DNA from: Corynebacterium mustelae
Lineage (GTDB): Bacteria > Actinomycetota > Actinomycetes > Mycobacteriales > Mycobacteriaceae
Assembly (NCBI RefSeq): GCF_001020985.1
Contig: NZ_CP011542.1
Coordinates: 930,001-994,000 of the forward strand
Direction: 5' to 3'
Length of the DNA: 64,000 nt
Positions 30,157 to 39,765 of the stretch are shown here, one piece after another (within the stretch, counting starts at the first letter, position 1; the number at the start of each line of letters is the position of its first letter). The notes under the pieces were generated by a model. The model worked only from the letters and a program-made list of their open reading frames with translations. It did no database searches and had not been told where the DNA came from. Both the position numbers and the translations under genes were made by a program.

Positions 30157-31808
30157 GGTGTGAACTTTCCGCTTTTAAGATCTTCGGAGTCAATGATGCG
30201 GTACGCGTACCCTTGTTCCGCGAGAAAACGTTGCCGGTGGGCGGCGTAATCCGCATCGATGGTATCGCGGCTAACAATGGAATAGAAGTACACCTCGGCA
30301 CCGTCTGATTTCGGTCGCAGTAATCGGCCTAAGCGCTGTGCTTCCTCTTGCCGGGAACCGAAGGTTCCGGACACCTGGATAGCCACGGCGGCTTCTGGTA
30401 AGTCGATGGAGAAATTGGCAACTTTGCTTACCACGAGGGTTGTTATTTCGTTGTCGCGGAATTGCTGGAAGAGTTTTTCTCGTTTGCTTGTCGACGTCTT
30501 ACCGTCGATCACGGGAACATCCAGGTGGGAGCCGATCTCTGCCAATTGCTCGACATAAGCGCCGATAATCAACGTCGGGGCACCGGTATGGTATTTCATG
30601 ATGCTATCGATGGTAGCGATTTTTGAATCGGCGCAGGCTGCCAACCGGTACCGATCTTTAGAGTCGGCGGTAGCATACAGCATGCGCTCAGTTTCGGTCA
30701 GCGTGGTGCGAACCTCGATGCACTCCGCAGTGGCAATGAATCCCTGTTGCTCAAGGTCTTTCCACGGTGCGTCGTAACGTTTGGGGCCGATAAGGGAAAA
30801 GACGTCGCCTTCTTGGCCATCTTCTCGAACCAGCGTTGCAGTTAGTCCGAGTCTACGACGGGATTGTAAATCTGAAGTCATTCGAAACACCGGGGCAGGT
30901 AGGAGGTGAACTTCGTCGTAAATGATAAGTCCCCAGTCTCGGGAATCGAAAAGTTCCAGTGCCCGGTATTCTCCGTTAGTTTTTCGGGTGACTACTTGGT
31001 AGGTTGCGATGGTGATCGGTCGGATTTCCTTTTTCTCACCGGAGTATTCGCCAATCTCTGTTTCAGTAAGGGAGGTACGGCGTAGTAGTTCGTCGCGCCA
31101 TTGCCGCCCAGCGACGGTATTGGTGACCAGTATGAGGGTGGTCGTTTTGGCCTTGGCCATTGCGGCCGCGCCGACCATTGTTTTTCCAGCCCCGCAGGGA
31201 AGCACGACTACCCCGGAGCCACCCTCCCAGAATGATTCCGCTGCTTGTTCCTGGTAGTCGCGTAATTGCCACTGTTCGATCGCGGTGGACAATGAAATTT
31301 CGTGCGCCTCGCCGTCGACATAACCAGCCAAATCTTCGGCAGGCCACCCGATTTTCAGTAATTCTTGTTTTAACCGACCGCGTTCGGAAGGATGCACTGC
31401 GATGGATTCGGCATCGATTGCGGCACCGAGCATGGGTGCGATTTTCTTGTGTCGGGTAATCTCCGCCAATATAGCAGGCTCAGAGGATTCCAGAACCAGC
31501 CCATGGGCGGGGTGCTTGATCAGCCGCACCCGACCGTATCTGGACATGGTTTCTGCGACGTCGATAAGAAGCGATTGCGGAACTGGAAACCGAGAAAATG
31601 TCTCTAAGACGTCTACTAGTTGTTCGGCGTCGTGTCCAGCGGCGCGTGCGTTCCATAGTGCAAGTGGTGTGATGCGGTACGTGTGGACGTGTTCTGGCGC
31701 TCGTTCTAACTCAGCAAAGGGAGCTAGACGAGCGCGCGCAGCACTAGCATCAGGGTGGTCGATTTCCAGCAGAATAGTTTTGTCTGACTGGACGATGAGA
31801 GGACCCAC
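30153..31808 (-). CDS. XPB-like DNA repair helicase
   Basis: 551 residues. The GTG at 31808 is preferred because GAGGAG lies eight bases upstream and family members begin with GPLIVQSDKT. Domains in order: an N-terminal damage-recognition-like region (1 to about 185), a helicase core with Q-motif-like WQLRDYQEQA, Walker A PCGAGKTMVG (about 207-213), the DEAH-box variant DEVHLL (about 298), LGLTAT, and a C-terminal helicase domain with QVSGTFGSRQEEAQRLGRLLRPK (motif VI). XPB-type enzymes unwind DNA 3' to 5' in repair. The next downstream gene overlaps by ATGA; the upstream gene is a helicase-associated protein often paired with XPB. Confidence 0.9.
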   Translation of the reverse strand: MGPLIVQSDKTILLEIDHPDASAARARLAPFAELERAPEHVHTYRITPLALWNARAAGHDAEQLVDVLETFSRFPVPQSLLIDVAETMSRYGRVRLIKHPAHGLVLESSEPAILAEITRHKKIAPMLGAAIDAESIAVHPSERGRLKQELLKIGWPAEDLAGYVDGEAHEISLSTAIEQWQLRDYQEQAAESFWEGGSGVVVLPCGAGKTMVGAAAMAKAKTTTLILVTNTVAGRQWRDELLRRTSLTETEIGEYSGEKKEIRPITIATYQVVTRKTNGEYRALELFDSRDWGLIIYDEVHLLPAPVFRMTSDLQSRRRLGLTATLVREDGQEGDVFSLIGPKRYDAPWKDLEQQGFIATAECIEVRTTLTETERMLYATADSKDRYRLAACADSKIATIDSIMKYHTGAPTLIIGAYVEQLAEIGSHLDVPVIDGKTSTSKREKLFQQFRDNEITTLVVSKVANFSIDLPEAAVAIQVSGTFGSRQEEAQRLGRLLRPKSDGAEVYFYSIVSRDTIDADYAAHRQRFLAEQGYAYRIIDSEDLKSGKFTP

Positions 31809-31840
31809 AAACAATTCTCCTCAGGTAGTAGCAGGACGTC

Positions 31841-34084
31841 TTATTCTACCCCGGACTCAGCTAACCTCACTTCAGTGATCCGATGCAGGCTGAAGTTGTG
31901 CAACTGGCCGGTGGTTTCGTCTATAGCTGATACCTGGCCGCCGGTAATAGTAATGGGAGTGACATACAAATGACTAGCCGAGCCGTGCTTATCGACGAAT
32001 CCAACTGTGACTGGTCGGTTTGCTCGAATGGCAGCCTGCAACACCCCAAGTGCCCCGCTACCTTGGCTTCCGGTTTTCGTGCCTCGCTCGGCGGCTGTGG
32101 CTGCTGCATCGCCTCGGCGGATCGTTGATAGTGCATCTGCGATGTGGGTAGAAGAAACCTCATCACGCTGTTCGGGTTTTTGCTCCTGCACCGGGAGTTC
32201 AATTGTTGGTGTTCGCATGTCTATGCGCATTCCCGCGGCATCTTCCGCAACGGGATGAAATCCCTCTTCGCGAAGCGCCGCCATTACCTGTGCTAGCGGT
32301 GCCTGTGCGACCGCCGCTGTAGGCGCGATCATCTGTAACGCCGCTTCGGTGGCGGCGTTAGTACGACTAATTTCAAGCATCAGTGCTTCATCTGCACATC
32401 GCAGATAACATAGAGCCACCCCGCCGCGTAATTGTCCGTGGCGTCGGGCAATGTCGTCGATGAGAAAACCAATGGTTTGGGGCAATTCGCCGATGACGTG
32501 ATTCCGCAAGAATTCCTTGATGTCGTCTGCGGTTCGCCCAGCATCGAATCCACGTCGAATGCTGTTTTCACTTAATCGGTAGACGCTGGCAAGCCCTGGA
32601 GACTCCAGATCAGCCAATAAACTGATTTCCCGGTGGACGTCTGGTTCCAACGGCCCGGGGGCAAGAACGGTCATGTCACCTTGTGGAATCAACGTTGTTA
32701 CTGGGGCGGGTGTTAGCCGAGTGGTGACAGCTGCCGGATCGCTATCGGTGATGAGAGCACCAAGGACCGAGCTAGGGAAATAACAATCACCATCAAGGAC
32801 GAGCATGCCCAACCATACCGCCTCCTCCACAATGTTCCGACATAGTGTTTCAGAGATGCGCGCAGCCCGAAGCGGAAAATAGAAACCAGTTCGGGCCCGA
32901 ATATCGTCGAAAGTCCCAGGTGAAGTGCACTGTCGTAGAAGCAATTGCCGAGTCTTGGGCAACTGCTCAATAAGCGTTTCAGGAGACAAAGCCCGAACCG
33001 GTTTGACCACTAGCCAGGTGGCGAAATTCGCATGATCCCACCACGCGCTGGCAAGATATGCCCATTGGGTGGCAAGGTCGGCGGCTAAAAATTCGGACAC
33101 CTTGGCGGTCGCGGCGAGATGGTCGTCGTCAAGCGATGCAGGAAGACCACGATCGATTAACCCCGCAGCGCCAGCCACCGCGATCAGCCGCAACATTGTG
33201 GTTTCGTCGCAGCCGACCTGGTGGGTGAGAGTCTGCAGCGCACGCACCCCAAGTGCTCCATCCTTTAATAGAGGAACGGGGGAGCGCCACAAGTATTCGC
33301 ACAAACTACGCACTAGGCGCACTATTTCCAGGCCAGTTGCTGCACTTGAATTATCGATCCGTGATGTGGTTTGCTCTTGCTTTTCGACGCCTTCCGGTAG
33401 CCTAAGCGGCAGCAGGGGTGGGGTAGTGTCGGTCAGTGCGTACCGAACTTCCTGTGGCAATCGAACTGTACGTGAATCCACCCGGTGTAATAATCCCATT
33501 GCGATCATCATCGGGATCGGGCGCGTAGGATCGGCATCTGTAGCAGCATCCTTACTGACCCCAACCCCGCCGGAATCCAATAATGTTTCCAAGATTTTGC
33601 GCTGCCCAGAAGTTAACGTGGCGATTGCCGCAACAATGTCGTCGTGCGTCAACTTATTTTCGGGTATCAATCTGAACCCCGCCGGGAGGGCGTTCATTAC
33701 CTCGGGTGCTATTTGGAATGAATGCTCATTGCCAAAAACCAGGGCGCAAGAAAACAGGTCTGCGATTGCAGCTGTTACGTCGTGTGCAGGAATGTGATTA
33801 GCCAGCACAGCCATAACGTCGGGGGCAATCACAGGTTCGATCTCACCCCCGAGCTGGGCAGATGCCTCCAAAACCGCCAGTGCTTGCACATTGCGCTTAA
33901 CCAGGCACCGCATGATCGAAGGGCGAAGCAATAACCGCGCAGCTAAAGACGGTATTCCAGGTGGTAGTGGGTGGGTTGCATCGGGTCGGTTTTCTAAGAC
34001 CGTTGCCAGCTTATCGTCGGGTAATGCGCCCAACCAACTGCGAAAGGTATGTAGTGGAGTATCGGCCAGTTGTTGTTTTGTCAT
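31841..34084 (-). CDS. Helicase-associated domain protein paired with XPB
   Basis: 747 residues from the ATG at 34084 (MTKQQLADTPLHTF). In actinobacteria a protein of this type (helicase XPB/Ssl2 N-terminal-like domain) is encoded immediately upstream of the XPB helicase, as here with a 32-base gap. The sequence is mostly helical with repeated winged-helix-like segments and a C-terminal beta-rich WYL-like segment (RPVTVGFVDKHGSASHLYVTPITITGGQVSAIDETTGQLHNFSLHRITEVRL), which in WYL proteins binds nucleic acid or a ligand. No ATPase motifs are seen. It may regulate or load the helicase; this is inference from pairing. Confidence 0.82.
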   Translation of the reverse strand: MTKQQLADTPLHTFRSWLGALPDDKLATVLENRPDATHPLPPGIPSLAARLLLRPSIMRCLVKRNVQALAVLEASAQLGGEIEPVIAPDVMAVLANHIPAHDVTAAIADLFSCALVFGNEHSFQIAPEVMNALPAGFRLIPENKLTHDDIVAAIATLTSGQRKILETLLDSGGVGVSKDAATDADPTRPIPMMIAMGLLHRVDSRTVRLPQEVRYALTDTTPPLLPLRLPEGVEKQEQTTSRIDNSSAATGLEIVRLVRSLCEYLWRSPVPLLKDGALGVRALQTLTHQVGCDETTMLRLIAVAGAAGLIDRGLPASLDDDHLAATAKVSEFLAADLATQWAYLASAWWDHANFATWLVVKPVRALSPETLIEQLPKTRQLLLRQCTSPGTFDDIRARTGFYFPLRAARISETLCRNIVEEAVWLGMLVLDGDCYFPSSVLGALITDSDPAAVTTRLTPAPVTTLIPQGDMTVLAPGPLEPDVHREISLLADLESPGLASVYRLSENSIRRGFDAGRTADDIKEFLRNHVIGELPQTIGFLIDDIARRHGQLRGGVALCYLRCADEALMLEISRTNAATEAALQMIAPTAAVAQAPLAQVMAALREEGFHPVAEDAAGMRIDMRTPTIELPVQEQKPEQRDEVSSTHIADALSTIRRGDAAATAAERGTKTGSQGSGALGVLQAAIRANRPVTVGFVDKHGSASHLYVTPITITGGQVSAIDETTGQLHNFSLHRITEVRLAESGVE

Positions 34085-34149
34085 GATGGGATTTAATTTT
34101 AGCCCCTGTTCAAGTGACTTTAGCCCCAAGGTTTGGAACAATAGGACAC

Positions 34150-34338
34150 ATGGCAAACATGGAGAAAAAAGGTTACGTCGATCCGGGCTGGCCAACCGAG
34201 GTTCCAGGTGGCGGGCATTATGTTACGGAAATTGTCGCGAAGTTCGTGGGTGCTAATAGCCCATACGGCGATGTCCAATTTCCAGTCCCTGCTGAAGAAC
34301 TCGGCTATGTTCACCCCTATACCCGCGTGAACAAGTAA
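34150..34338 (+). CDS. Small conserved-looking hypothetical protein
   Basis: 62 residues from ATG 34150 (MANMEKKGYVDPGWPTEVPG); ATG 34159 is an alternative. No strong ribosome binding site is visible, so a leaderless transcript is possible. The protein is dense in Gly, Pro, Val and Tyr with no hydrophobic segment, and the codon use is normal for the region. It is divergent from the helicase-associated gene. A hairpin with a long GC stem follows. No family recognised. Confidence 0.65.
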   Translation: MANMEKKGYVDPGWPTEVPGGGHYVTEIVAKFVGANSPYGDVQFPVPAEELGYVHPYTRVNK

Positions 34339-34362
34339 CTATTTACTAGTTATTTCGTACAT

Positions 34363-34402
34363 GGCCGCCCTAAACTCCGTCATAGGTAGTTTTAGGGCGG
34401 CC
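34363..34402. terminator. Hairpin after the small gene, upstream of the next
   Basis: GGCCGCCCTAAACT at 34363-34376 pairs with AGTTTTAGGGCGGCC at 34388-34402, with one bulged T. No long T run follows, so it may be a bidirectional or partial terminator. Confidence 0.55.
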
Positions 34403-34434
34403 ACGTGTTTGTTCGCCCTGTGAAAGGAAGAAAA

Positions 34435-34926
34435 ATGGGTTTCAGTTTGCGGTTCCAGTCTTTCCGCGAGGACGTGACACCGGATACGCTTCGTCACGTA
34501 ATAACGACATTTCTAAGCGATCGGGGTCTAGCTATTGATCCAGACAGCGGCGAACTACACCGTGGCGGTACCTCGCTGACCTTTGACGGCGAACCTACTG
34601 ATCTATACATCACCGGTCTAATTGGGGATGAACCTCCGTCTGGCGGAATCGATCACGCCACGCTAAGCCACAGCGAATGCGACTTCATCTACGACTTATG
34701 TGTGGCCGGGCAGTGGGTGATTATTAACCTCCAACAAAACCCGCCCATTATTGTTCCGAATGTAGCCTATGACCGTGCCAAACTTGCTGAGGTCGAGGCG
34801 GCCATGGAAGAAGAATCGGTGTTCGTCACCTCGGCCGCCGAATTGCGTTCGACGCTCGCAGCAGGCTTCGCCGAGTTTGTCGATTATGTTCACACGTGTG
34901 TGGAAATCCATGGTGACCAAACTTAA
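34435..34926 (+). CDS. Hypothetical protein
   Basis: 163 residues from ATG 34435 with GAAAGGAAG upstream. The sequence is soluble, acidic and has no recognised motif: it begins MGFSLRFQSFREDVTPDT and includes HSECDFIYDLCVAGQWVIINLQ. It could be a small immunity-like or metabolic protein, but I see nothing that decides this. Convergent to the symporter gene at 35,051. No family recognised. Confidence 0.6.
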   Translation: MGFSLRFQSFREDVTPDTLRHVITTFLSDRGLAIDPDSGELHRGGTSLTFDGEPTDLYITGLIGDEPPSGGIDHATLSHSECDFIYDLCVAGQWVIINLQQNPPIIVPNVAYDRAKLAEVEAAMEEESVFVTSAAELRSTLAAGFAEFVDYVHTCVEIHGDQT

Positions 34927-35050
34927 ACCTTAAAAACTACCACCTAACACACATCAGGTGTTTCCACGACCCCTAGAATCCACCCCGCCTACCCGCATAA
35001 AATGGTCCCCCAAAGAATCAGTCTTTGGGGGAACACACGTTACGCGGAGA

Positions 35051-36670
35051 TTAGTGCTCGACAGCCTTCTCCACGCCAACGCCGGTGAGCGACCGAACTT
35101 CCATCTCGGCTGCCTTTTCTGGGAAGTTATCAGGCTTACCAATGAAGGTGCCGATGATACCCAGCAAGAAGCCCGCAGGGATAGCGATGATTGATGGATT
35201 CGTGAGCGGGAACCATGCGAAGTCGACGTCTGCACCCAACATGGAAGTCTCAGCGCCAGATACGGCAGGTGAGAACGCAATAAGGATGATAGAAGTCAAC
35301 AACCCGCCGTAGATCGAGAACAGTGCACCGGTGGTGTTGAATTTGCGCCAATACAGTGAGTAGATGATGGTAGGCAGGTTCGCGGCGGCAGCGATACCGA
35401 AGGCAAGCGCCACCAAGAATGCGATATTTTGGCCCATCGCACCGATACCCAAGACGATGGCGAGGACGCCGATAACCACAACGGTGATACGAGAAACCCG
35501 AACCTGCTCCTCTTCGGTAGCTTGGCCGTTACGCAGGACGGAGTTGTAGATGTCGTGCGCCACCGAGGCAGATGCGGTAATCGCAAGACCGGCCACCACG
35601 GCGAGAATCGTCGCAAAGGCGATAGCCGAAATGATAGCCATGAAGACCGTGCCGCCCACCTTGGCAGACAGCAGCAGCACCGCGGAGTTTACGCCACCAG
35701 GTGCAGCCTGGATAGTCTCTGGGCCAACCAGTGCGGCTGCGCCGTAACCCATGACGACGGTGAGCAAGAAGAATAATGCGACGATACCGATAGTCCATGT
35801 CACCGAACGACGAGCTTCACGAGCGGTAGGAACTGTGTAGAAACGCATCAAAACGTGTGGCAGACCCGAGGTGCCGAACACCAACGCCAAACCTAGGGAA
35901 ACGAAGTCGAGCTGGGTGAGGAAGGACTTGCCGTACTTCAAGCCAGGGCCGAGCACAGCTTCACCTTGAGGGTGGTTGGCAACAGCAGCCTCCAGTGTGG
36001 CGTTGAAACCACCCTTGATATAGAAGAACGTCAAAAGAGCGATAACAAGCGAACCGCCCACCAAGAGCACCGCCTTGATCATCTGGACATAGGTGGTTCC
36101 TTTCATTCCGCCTAACAGAACGTAGACGATCATCAAGACGCCAACCACAGCGACTACCGCGGCTTGAGCTGCGCCGCCGGAAATTCCCAGCAGCAGCGCC
36201 ACCAAACCACCAGCACCAGCCATTTGGGCGATGAGGTAGAACAAGGAGATGCACAATGTTGAGATCGCAGCCGCAGTGCGTACAGGCTTTTGCTGGAGCC
36301 GGAACGATAACACGTCGGCCATGGTGAAGCGACCGGTATTTCGAAGCGGCTCGGCAACCAATACCAGTGCGACCAGCAACGCGATGAGGAAGCCGACCGA
36401 ATAAAGGAAGCCATCGTAGCCGTAGAGTGCGATGGCACCGGTTACACCGAGGAATGCTGCAGCAGACAGGTAGTCACCAGCGATGGCTAAACCGTTTTGC
36501 CAACCGGAGAAGGAAGCGCCGCCAGTGTAGAAGTCGGAACCCTTTTGGGAGGTTTTACGAGTTGCACGAATAACGAAGGTTAAGGTTGCAACGATGAAGA
36601 TGACGAAGATAGCGATATTGAGAATCGGGTTTCCGGTCTCAATCGCCTCTTGGGCGTAAATGTGTGTCAT
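35051..36670 (-). CDS. Sodium:solute symporter, acetate/monocarboxylate type, copy 1
   Basis: 539 residues with about 13 hydrophobic segments. The family pattern DFYTGGASFSGWQNGLAIAGDYLSAAAFLGVTGAIALYGYDG (about 46-88) is that of ActP/MctC-like transporters, which take up acetate, propionate or pyruvate with sodium or protons. The central GGMKGTTYVQMIKAVLL and LPHVLMRFYTVPTAREARRSV are typical. A DUF485 protein is encoded immediately upstream, the usual partner. It is closely related to the copy at 54,428-56,074. Which of the two is the main acetate carrier cannot be read from the sequence. Confidence 0.88.
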   Translation of the reverse strand: MTHIYAQEAIETGNPILNIAIFVIFIVATLTFVIRATRKTSQKGSDFYTGGASFSGWQNGLAIAGDYLSAAAFLGVTGAIALYGYDGFLYSVGFLIALLVALVLVAEPLRNTGRFTMADVLSFRLQQKPVRTAAAISTLCISLFYLIAQMAGAGGLVALLLGISGGAAQAAVVAVVGVLMIVYVLLGGMKGTTYVQMIKAVLLVGGSLVIALLTFFYIKGGFNATLEAAVANHPQGEAVLGPGLKYGKSFLTQLDFVSLGLALVFGTSGLPHVLMRFYTVPTAREARRSVTWTIGIVALFFLLTVVMGYGAAALVGPETIQAAPGGVNSAVLLLSAKVGGTVFMAIISAIAFATILAVVAGLAITASASVAHDIYNSVLRNGQATEEEQVRVSRITVVVIGVLAIVLGIGAMGQNIAFLVALAFGIAAAANLPTIIYSLYWRKFNTTGALFSIYGGLLTSIILIAFSPAVSGAETSMLGADVDFAWFPLTNPSIIAIPAGFLLGIIGTFIGKPDNFPEKAAEMEVRSLTGVGVEKAVEH

Positions 36671-36685
36671 GAGTTGATTCCCTCC

Positions 36686-37033
36686 CTATTTTCCGGCTGG
36701 GGATTCCATGTGCGAACGGATGGCCTCGGTGGCTGGGTCGATCTTATTGTCGGCAAAGCGGACGTAGAGCCACGTGATTAAGCCAGCAGTTGCGAACTGT
36801 GCCAAGCCTAAGACCATTCCGATGTTGATTGCTCCGTAGACCGGTGTTTTAACGAAATCAACCGCGAAGGTGGCCGTGACGATATAGAAGATGTACCAAG
36901 CCAGGAAAGCTATGGTGACGGGGAAAGCGAAGCTGCGAAACGTTTTACGCAGAGCAGCGAATTCCTGGGATTCGCTCATCGCAATGAACTCGTCAGGCGT
37001 TGGAACATGCTTAACGCGATCAGGTGAAGACAT
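36686..37033 (-). CDS. DUF485 membrane protein, symporter partner, copy 1
   Basis: 115 residues from the ATG at 37033; this start aligns with the start of the paralogue at 54,078, whereas a GTG at 37054 would add seven unmatched residues. Two hydrophobic spans are visible (AFPVTIAFLAWYIFYIVTATF; INIGMVLGLAQFATAGLITWLYVRFA). DUF485 proteins (YjcH type) accompany acetate permeases in many bacteria and are thought to support them. Fifteen bases separate it from the symporter gene. Confidence 0.85.
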   Translation of the reverse strand: MSSPDRVKHVPTPDEFIAMSESQEFAALRKTFRSFAFPVTIAFLAWYIFYIVTATFAVDFVKTPVYGAINIGMVLGLAQFATAGLITWLYVRFADNKIDPATEAIRSHMESPAGK

Positions 37034-37238
37034 TTTAAACGACAGACCTTTCACTTTCTATCTGGAAGATCAATCTAAAACTTCGTAAATATGCAATTCA
37101 CACCTCTTGAATCCATCGGTAACGATGGGTGGTGGGAGGCACCTCACGAATTTTTAGCGATGTGGCTTATTACACACTAATTTCACGTTCTTGTCTTAGT
37201 TATGCTGATAAACGGGGGGAAATTATTCACACATAAAA

Positions 37239-37256
37239 CTTCGCAAAGTTGCGAAG
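37239..37256. promoter_or_regulatory. RamB-like palindrome upstream of symporter copy 1
   Basis: CTTCGCAAAGTTGCGAAG is a perfect inverted repeat (eight-base arms, two-base centre). The left part, AAAACTTCGCAAAG, resembles the RamB operator (consensus AAAACTTTGCAAA, from C. glutamicum), which controls acetate genes. It is about 205 bases upstream of the DUF485 start. Confidence 0.5.
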
Positions 37257-37300
37257 ATTGCAAATCTGCTAATTGGTTTTTGTATTCAATATTTATCAAA

Positions 37301-37342
37301 GTGCCGATAAATCAGGTGGTAGTGCCGATAAATCAGGTGGTA
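37301..37342. repeat. 21-bp tandem repeat, two copies plus partial third
   Basis: Two identical 21-base units starting GTGCCGATAAATCAGG occur back to back, and a third begins with GTGGCGATG. The units are not in a supported gene. Repeats of this kind arise by slippage and may be variable in number between strains. Confidence 0.8.
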
Positions 37343-37373
37343 GTGGCGATGCGAACGGGGGTAGGTGGCACAA

Positions 37374-37406
37374 AAAAGCCGCTTTTCCCTTGTGGGAAAA
37401 GCGGCA
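37374..37406 (-). terminator. Terminator of rpf
   Basis: GCCGCTTTTCCC and GGGAAAAGCGGC form a 12-base stem with a four-base loop. Read on the minus strand it is followed by TTTTTT, as expected past the rpf stop. Confidence 0.8.
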
Positions 37407-37447
37407 AAAGCTACGTCAGAGACGGGGGAGAAGACTACCCCCGTTTT

Positions 37448-38111
<664 letters not shown>

Positions 38112-38115
<4 letters not shown>

Positions 38116-38761
38116 ATCATCATGTGATGTTCTTGCCCTTGCTTTGCTGTGTAGTTTCGGTAGGTGGGCGTCCTTCGTGGTACACCTCGAAATGGTCCAA
38201 GTACACAAGTGCACCGTATGCTTCAGTCTTGGTGTCCAAAGCAAGGGGCTGCGGAGACAAACCAAGGGTGCCTGAAGCGGTGCTCGATGAATAACACTAA
38301 CGCTTTATAACGTTTCTGTCACGTTTTTTAGATATTTGCGGCTAAATTTTAAGGTTTATGGGGTGTTTTTCTGCTGGTAAACCTATACAGATTTGAAAAA
38401 TGTGATCTGCGCGTCAGTCGTTATACCACTTTGGGTTGGTGTTAGTTGAACCAGGCTTTCGTTTCGCTATAATTGAGTCTCTACTCCGCGATTTTCATAA
38501 AACCAGCCGGGGCAGCGCGCAACTGCGCATCAAACTAACACTACATGGTGTTTGTGTTGGTGTGTTTTTTACATTCTCTCGATCCAGCTTTCCCCGGACC
38601 CACACAATGTGGGCATCGTCTTAGGTGACGATGCCGGTTTGAATCTGCGGATCGGGGGATAATGAAAGCATATTAAAACACGCAGATTTGTTGGGATGTT
38701 GTGGCTTGTAGCTTGTGAGAATCGGGGACCTCGCTAAAAGTGAAAGGAAGGTTGACGGATT
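38112..38761. other. Gap between rpf and the cold-shock gene
   Basis: No gene is supported over about 650 bases. The left part belongs to the rpf leader and promoter. Near 38597-38630 the repeats GTGGGCATCGTC and GACGATGCC form an imperfect hairpin. The cold-shock gene has ribosome binding site AAAGGAAGG at 38741-38749. Confidence 0.5.
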
Positions 38762-39148
38762 ATGCCCATCGGCAAAGTGAAGTGGTATGACGCGGAGCGC
38801 GGCTTCGGTTTCGTCTCCAATCCGGGTGCTGAGGATTGTTTCGTTGGCAAATCTGTGCTGCCCAAAGGGGTAACGGAATTGCACCGGGGGCAGCGTATTG
38901 AATTCGACTTCGCCGCGGGCTCGAAAGGGCCGCAGGCGCTACGGGTTCAGCTTGTCGACGAACCCCGGCCGCGGCGGGCGGAACACAAGTTTTCGCCGGA
39001 ACAGCTTGGTTCGATGATTGCCGATATGGTCACGATGCTCGAAGCTAAGGTGCAACCAAAGCTTACTGCTGGCCATTACCCGGACCGTAAAGAAGGAAAA
39101 CAAATAGCCGAAATACTTCGGGTGGTTGCTAAGGAATTGGACTCCTAG
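38762..39148 (+). CDS. Cold-shock domain protein with C-terminal extension
   Basis: 128 residues from ATG 38762 with GAAAGGAAGG upstream. Residues 1 to about 65 are a cold-shock domain: GKVKWYDAERGFGFVSNPG (RNP1-like KWYDAERGFGFV) and the second motif DCFVGKSVL in place of the common DIFVH. The RNA/DNA-binding aromatics of the first motif are present. The C-terminal 60 residues (KFSPEQLGSMIADMVTMLEAKVQPKL) form a helical extension not found in the 67-residue CspA type; this longer form is known in corynebacteria and mycobacteria. It binds single-stranded nucleic acid. Confidence 0.88.
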   Translation: MPIGKVKWYDAERGFGFVSNPGAEDCFVGKSVLPKGVTELHRGQRIEFDFAAGSKGPQALRVQLVDEPRPRRAEHKFSPEQLGSMIADMVTMLEAKVQPKLTAGHYPDRKEGKQIAEILRVVAKELDS

Positions 39149-39161
39149 TACCCGTAACACA

Positions 39162-39202
39162 AAACGCCCTTAAAGCTTGCAGAAGACTTTAAGGGCGTTT
39201 AT
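39162..39202 (+). terminator. Terminator after the cold-shock gene
   Basis: AAACGCCCTTAAAG pairs perfectly with CTTTAAGGGCGTTT (39162-39175 with 39187-39200). It also lies just past the end of the convergent DUF2771 gene and probably serves both. Confidence 0.8.
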
Positions 39203-39208
39203 TCGTTT

Positions 39209-39754
39209 TTAGTTTCTAGGCTTTTCAGCGGCGATCGACCAGGTAACCGTGTAAGGGGTTTCGTTGCCTGCCTTATCCGGCCCGATCATGACTGATTTGA
39301 TCTCGGCGACAATCAGCTTCGGTCGATCTGCGGATTCTTTCGAAACCGGGTCGACGGAAAGCGGCACCGAAGCGGTCTGTTTTTCGTAGGGCCCGTAATA
39401 GAATTCGTCGTTTGCGGCCGGATTATCGTAGATGGCCAATAGCGACCAATCGTGGTCGTAGATTTCCTTTGGAACCGAGATTTCTAATTGCTCGGCCGAC
39501 TCCACAATTGCGGGATCAAGCGTCGTTACGGTTGATTCTTCACACGGCACGCCGGGTTCGCACAAACTATAGGGCTTAAACTCTTGCGTGTGCTCGCCTG
39601 CTGTGACTGTGATTGTCACCTCGCGCGGATCGGGTCCGGGGCGGTTATTCCACCAGTTCTGAAACAGCACCGAACACACGATGACGATAACGACGGCGGC
39701 TATAAGGGAAACGATCTGAATAGCATTTTTACGACGCCTGGTCTTACGGCTCAT
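39209..39754 (-). CDS. DUF2771 membrane-anchored protein
   Basis: 181 residues with an N-terminal basic stretch and one membrane span (about 13-30, IVSLIAAVVIVIVCSVLF). The rest would lie outside the membrane and is beta-rich (VTITVTAGEHTQEFKPYSLCEPGVPCEE, with a Cys pair likely forming a disulfide). The sequence fits DUF2771, a family of actinobacterial exported proteins without a known function. The upstream gene on the same strand, a cyclotransferase lipoprotein, begins an operon with it (12-base gap). Confidence 0.75.
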   Translation of the reverse strand: MSRKTRRRKNAIQIVSLIAAVVIVIVCSVLFQNWWNNRPGPDPREVTITVTAGEHTQEFKPYSLCEPGVPCEESTVTTLDPAIVESAEQLEISVPKEIYDHDWSLLAIYDNPAANDEFYYGPYEKQTASVPLSVDPVSKESADRPKLIVAEIKSVMIGPDKAGNETPYTVTWSIAAEKPRN

Positions 39755-39765
39755 AGTTGTTCATC

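Larger units (their letters stand above)
37057..37447. other. Regulatory gap between DUF485 gene and rpf, with palindrome and tandem repeat
   Basis: No supported gene. It holds an 18-base palindrome (37239-37256), a 21-base unit in two perfect tandem copies (37301-37342) with the beginning of a third, and the terminator of the convergent rpf gene (37374-37406). Confidence 0.6.

Noticed and set aside
37301..37345. Possible CRISPR-like array
   Set aside because: The two copies are directly adjacent with no spacers, and no cas gene is in the window.
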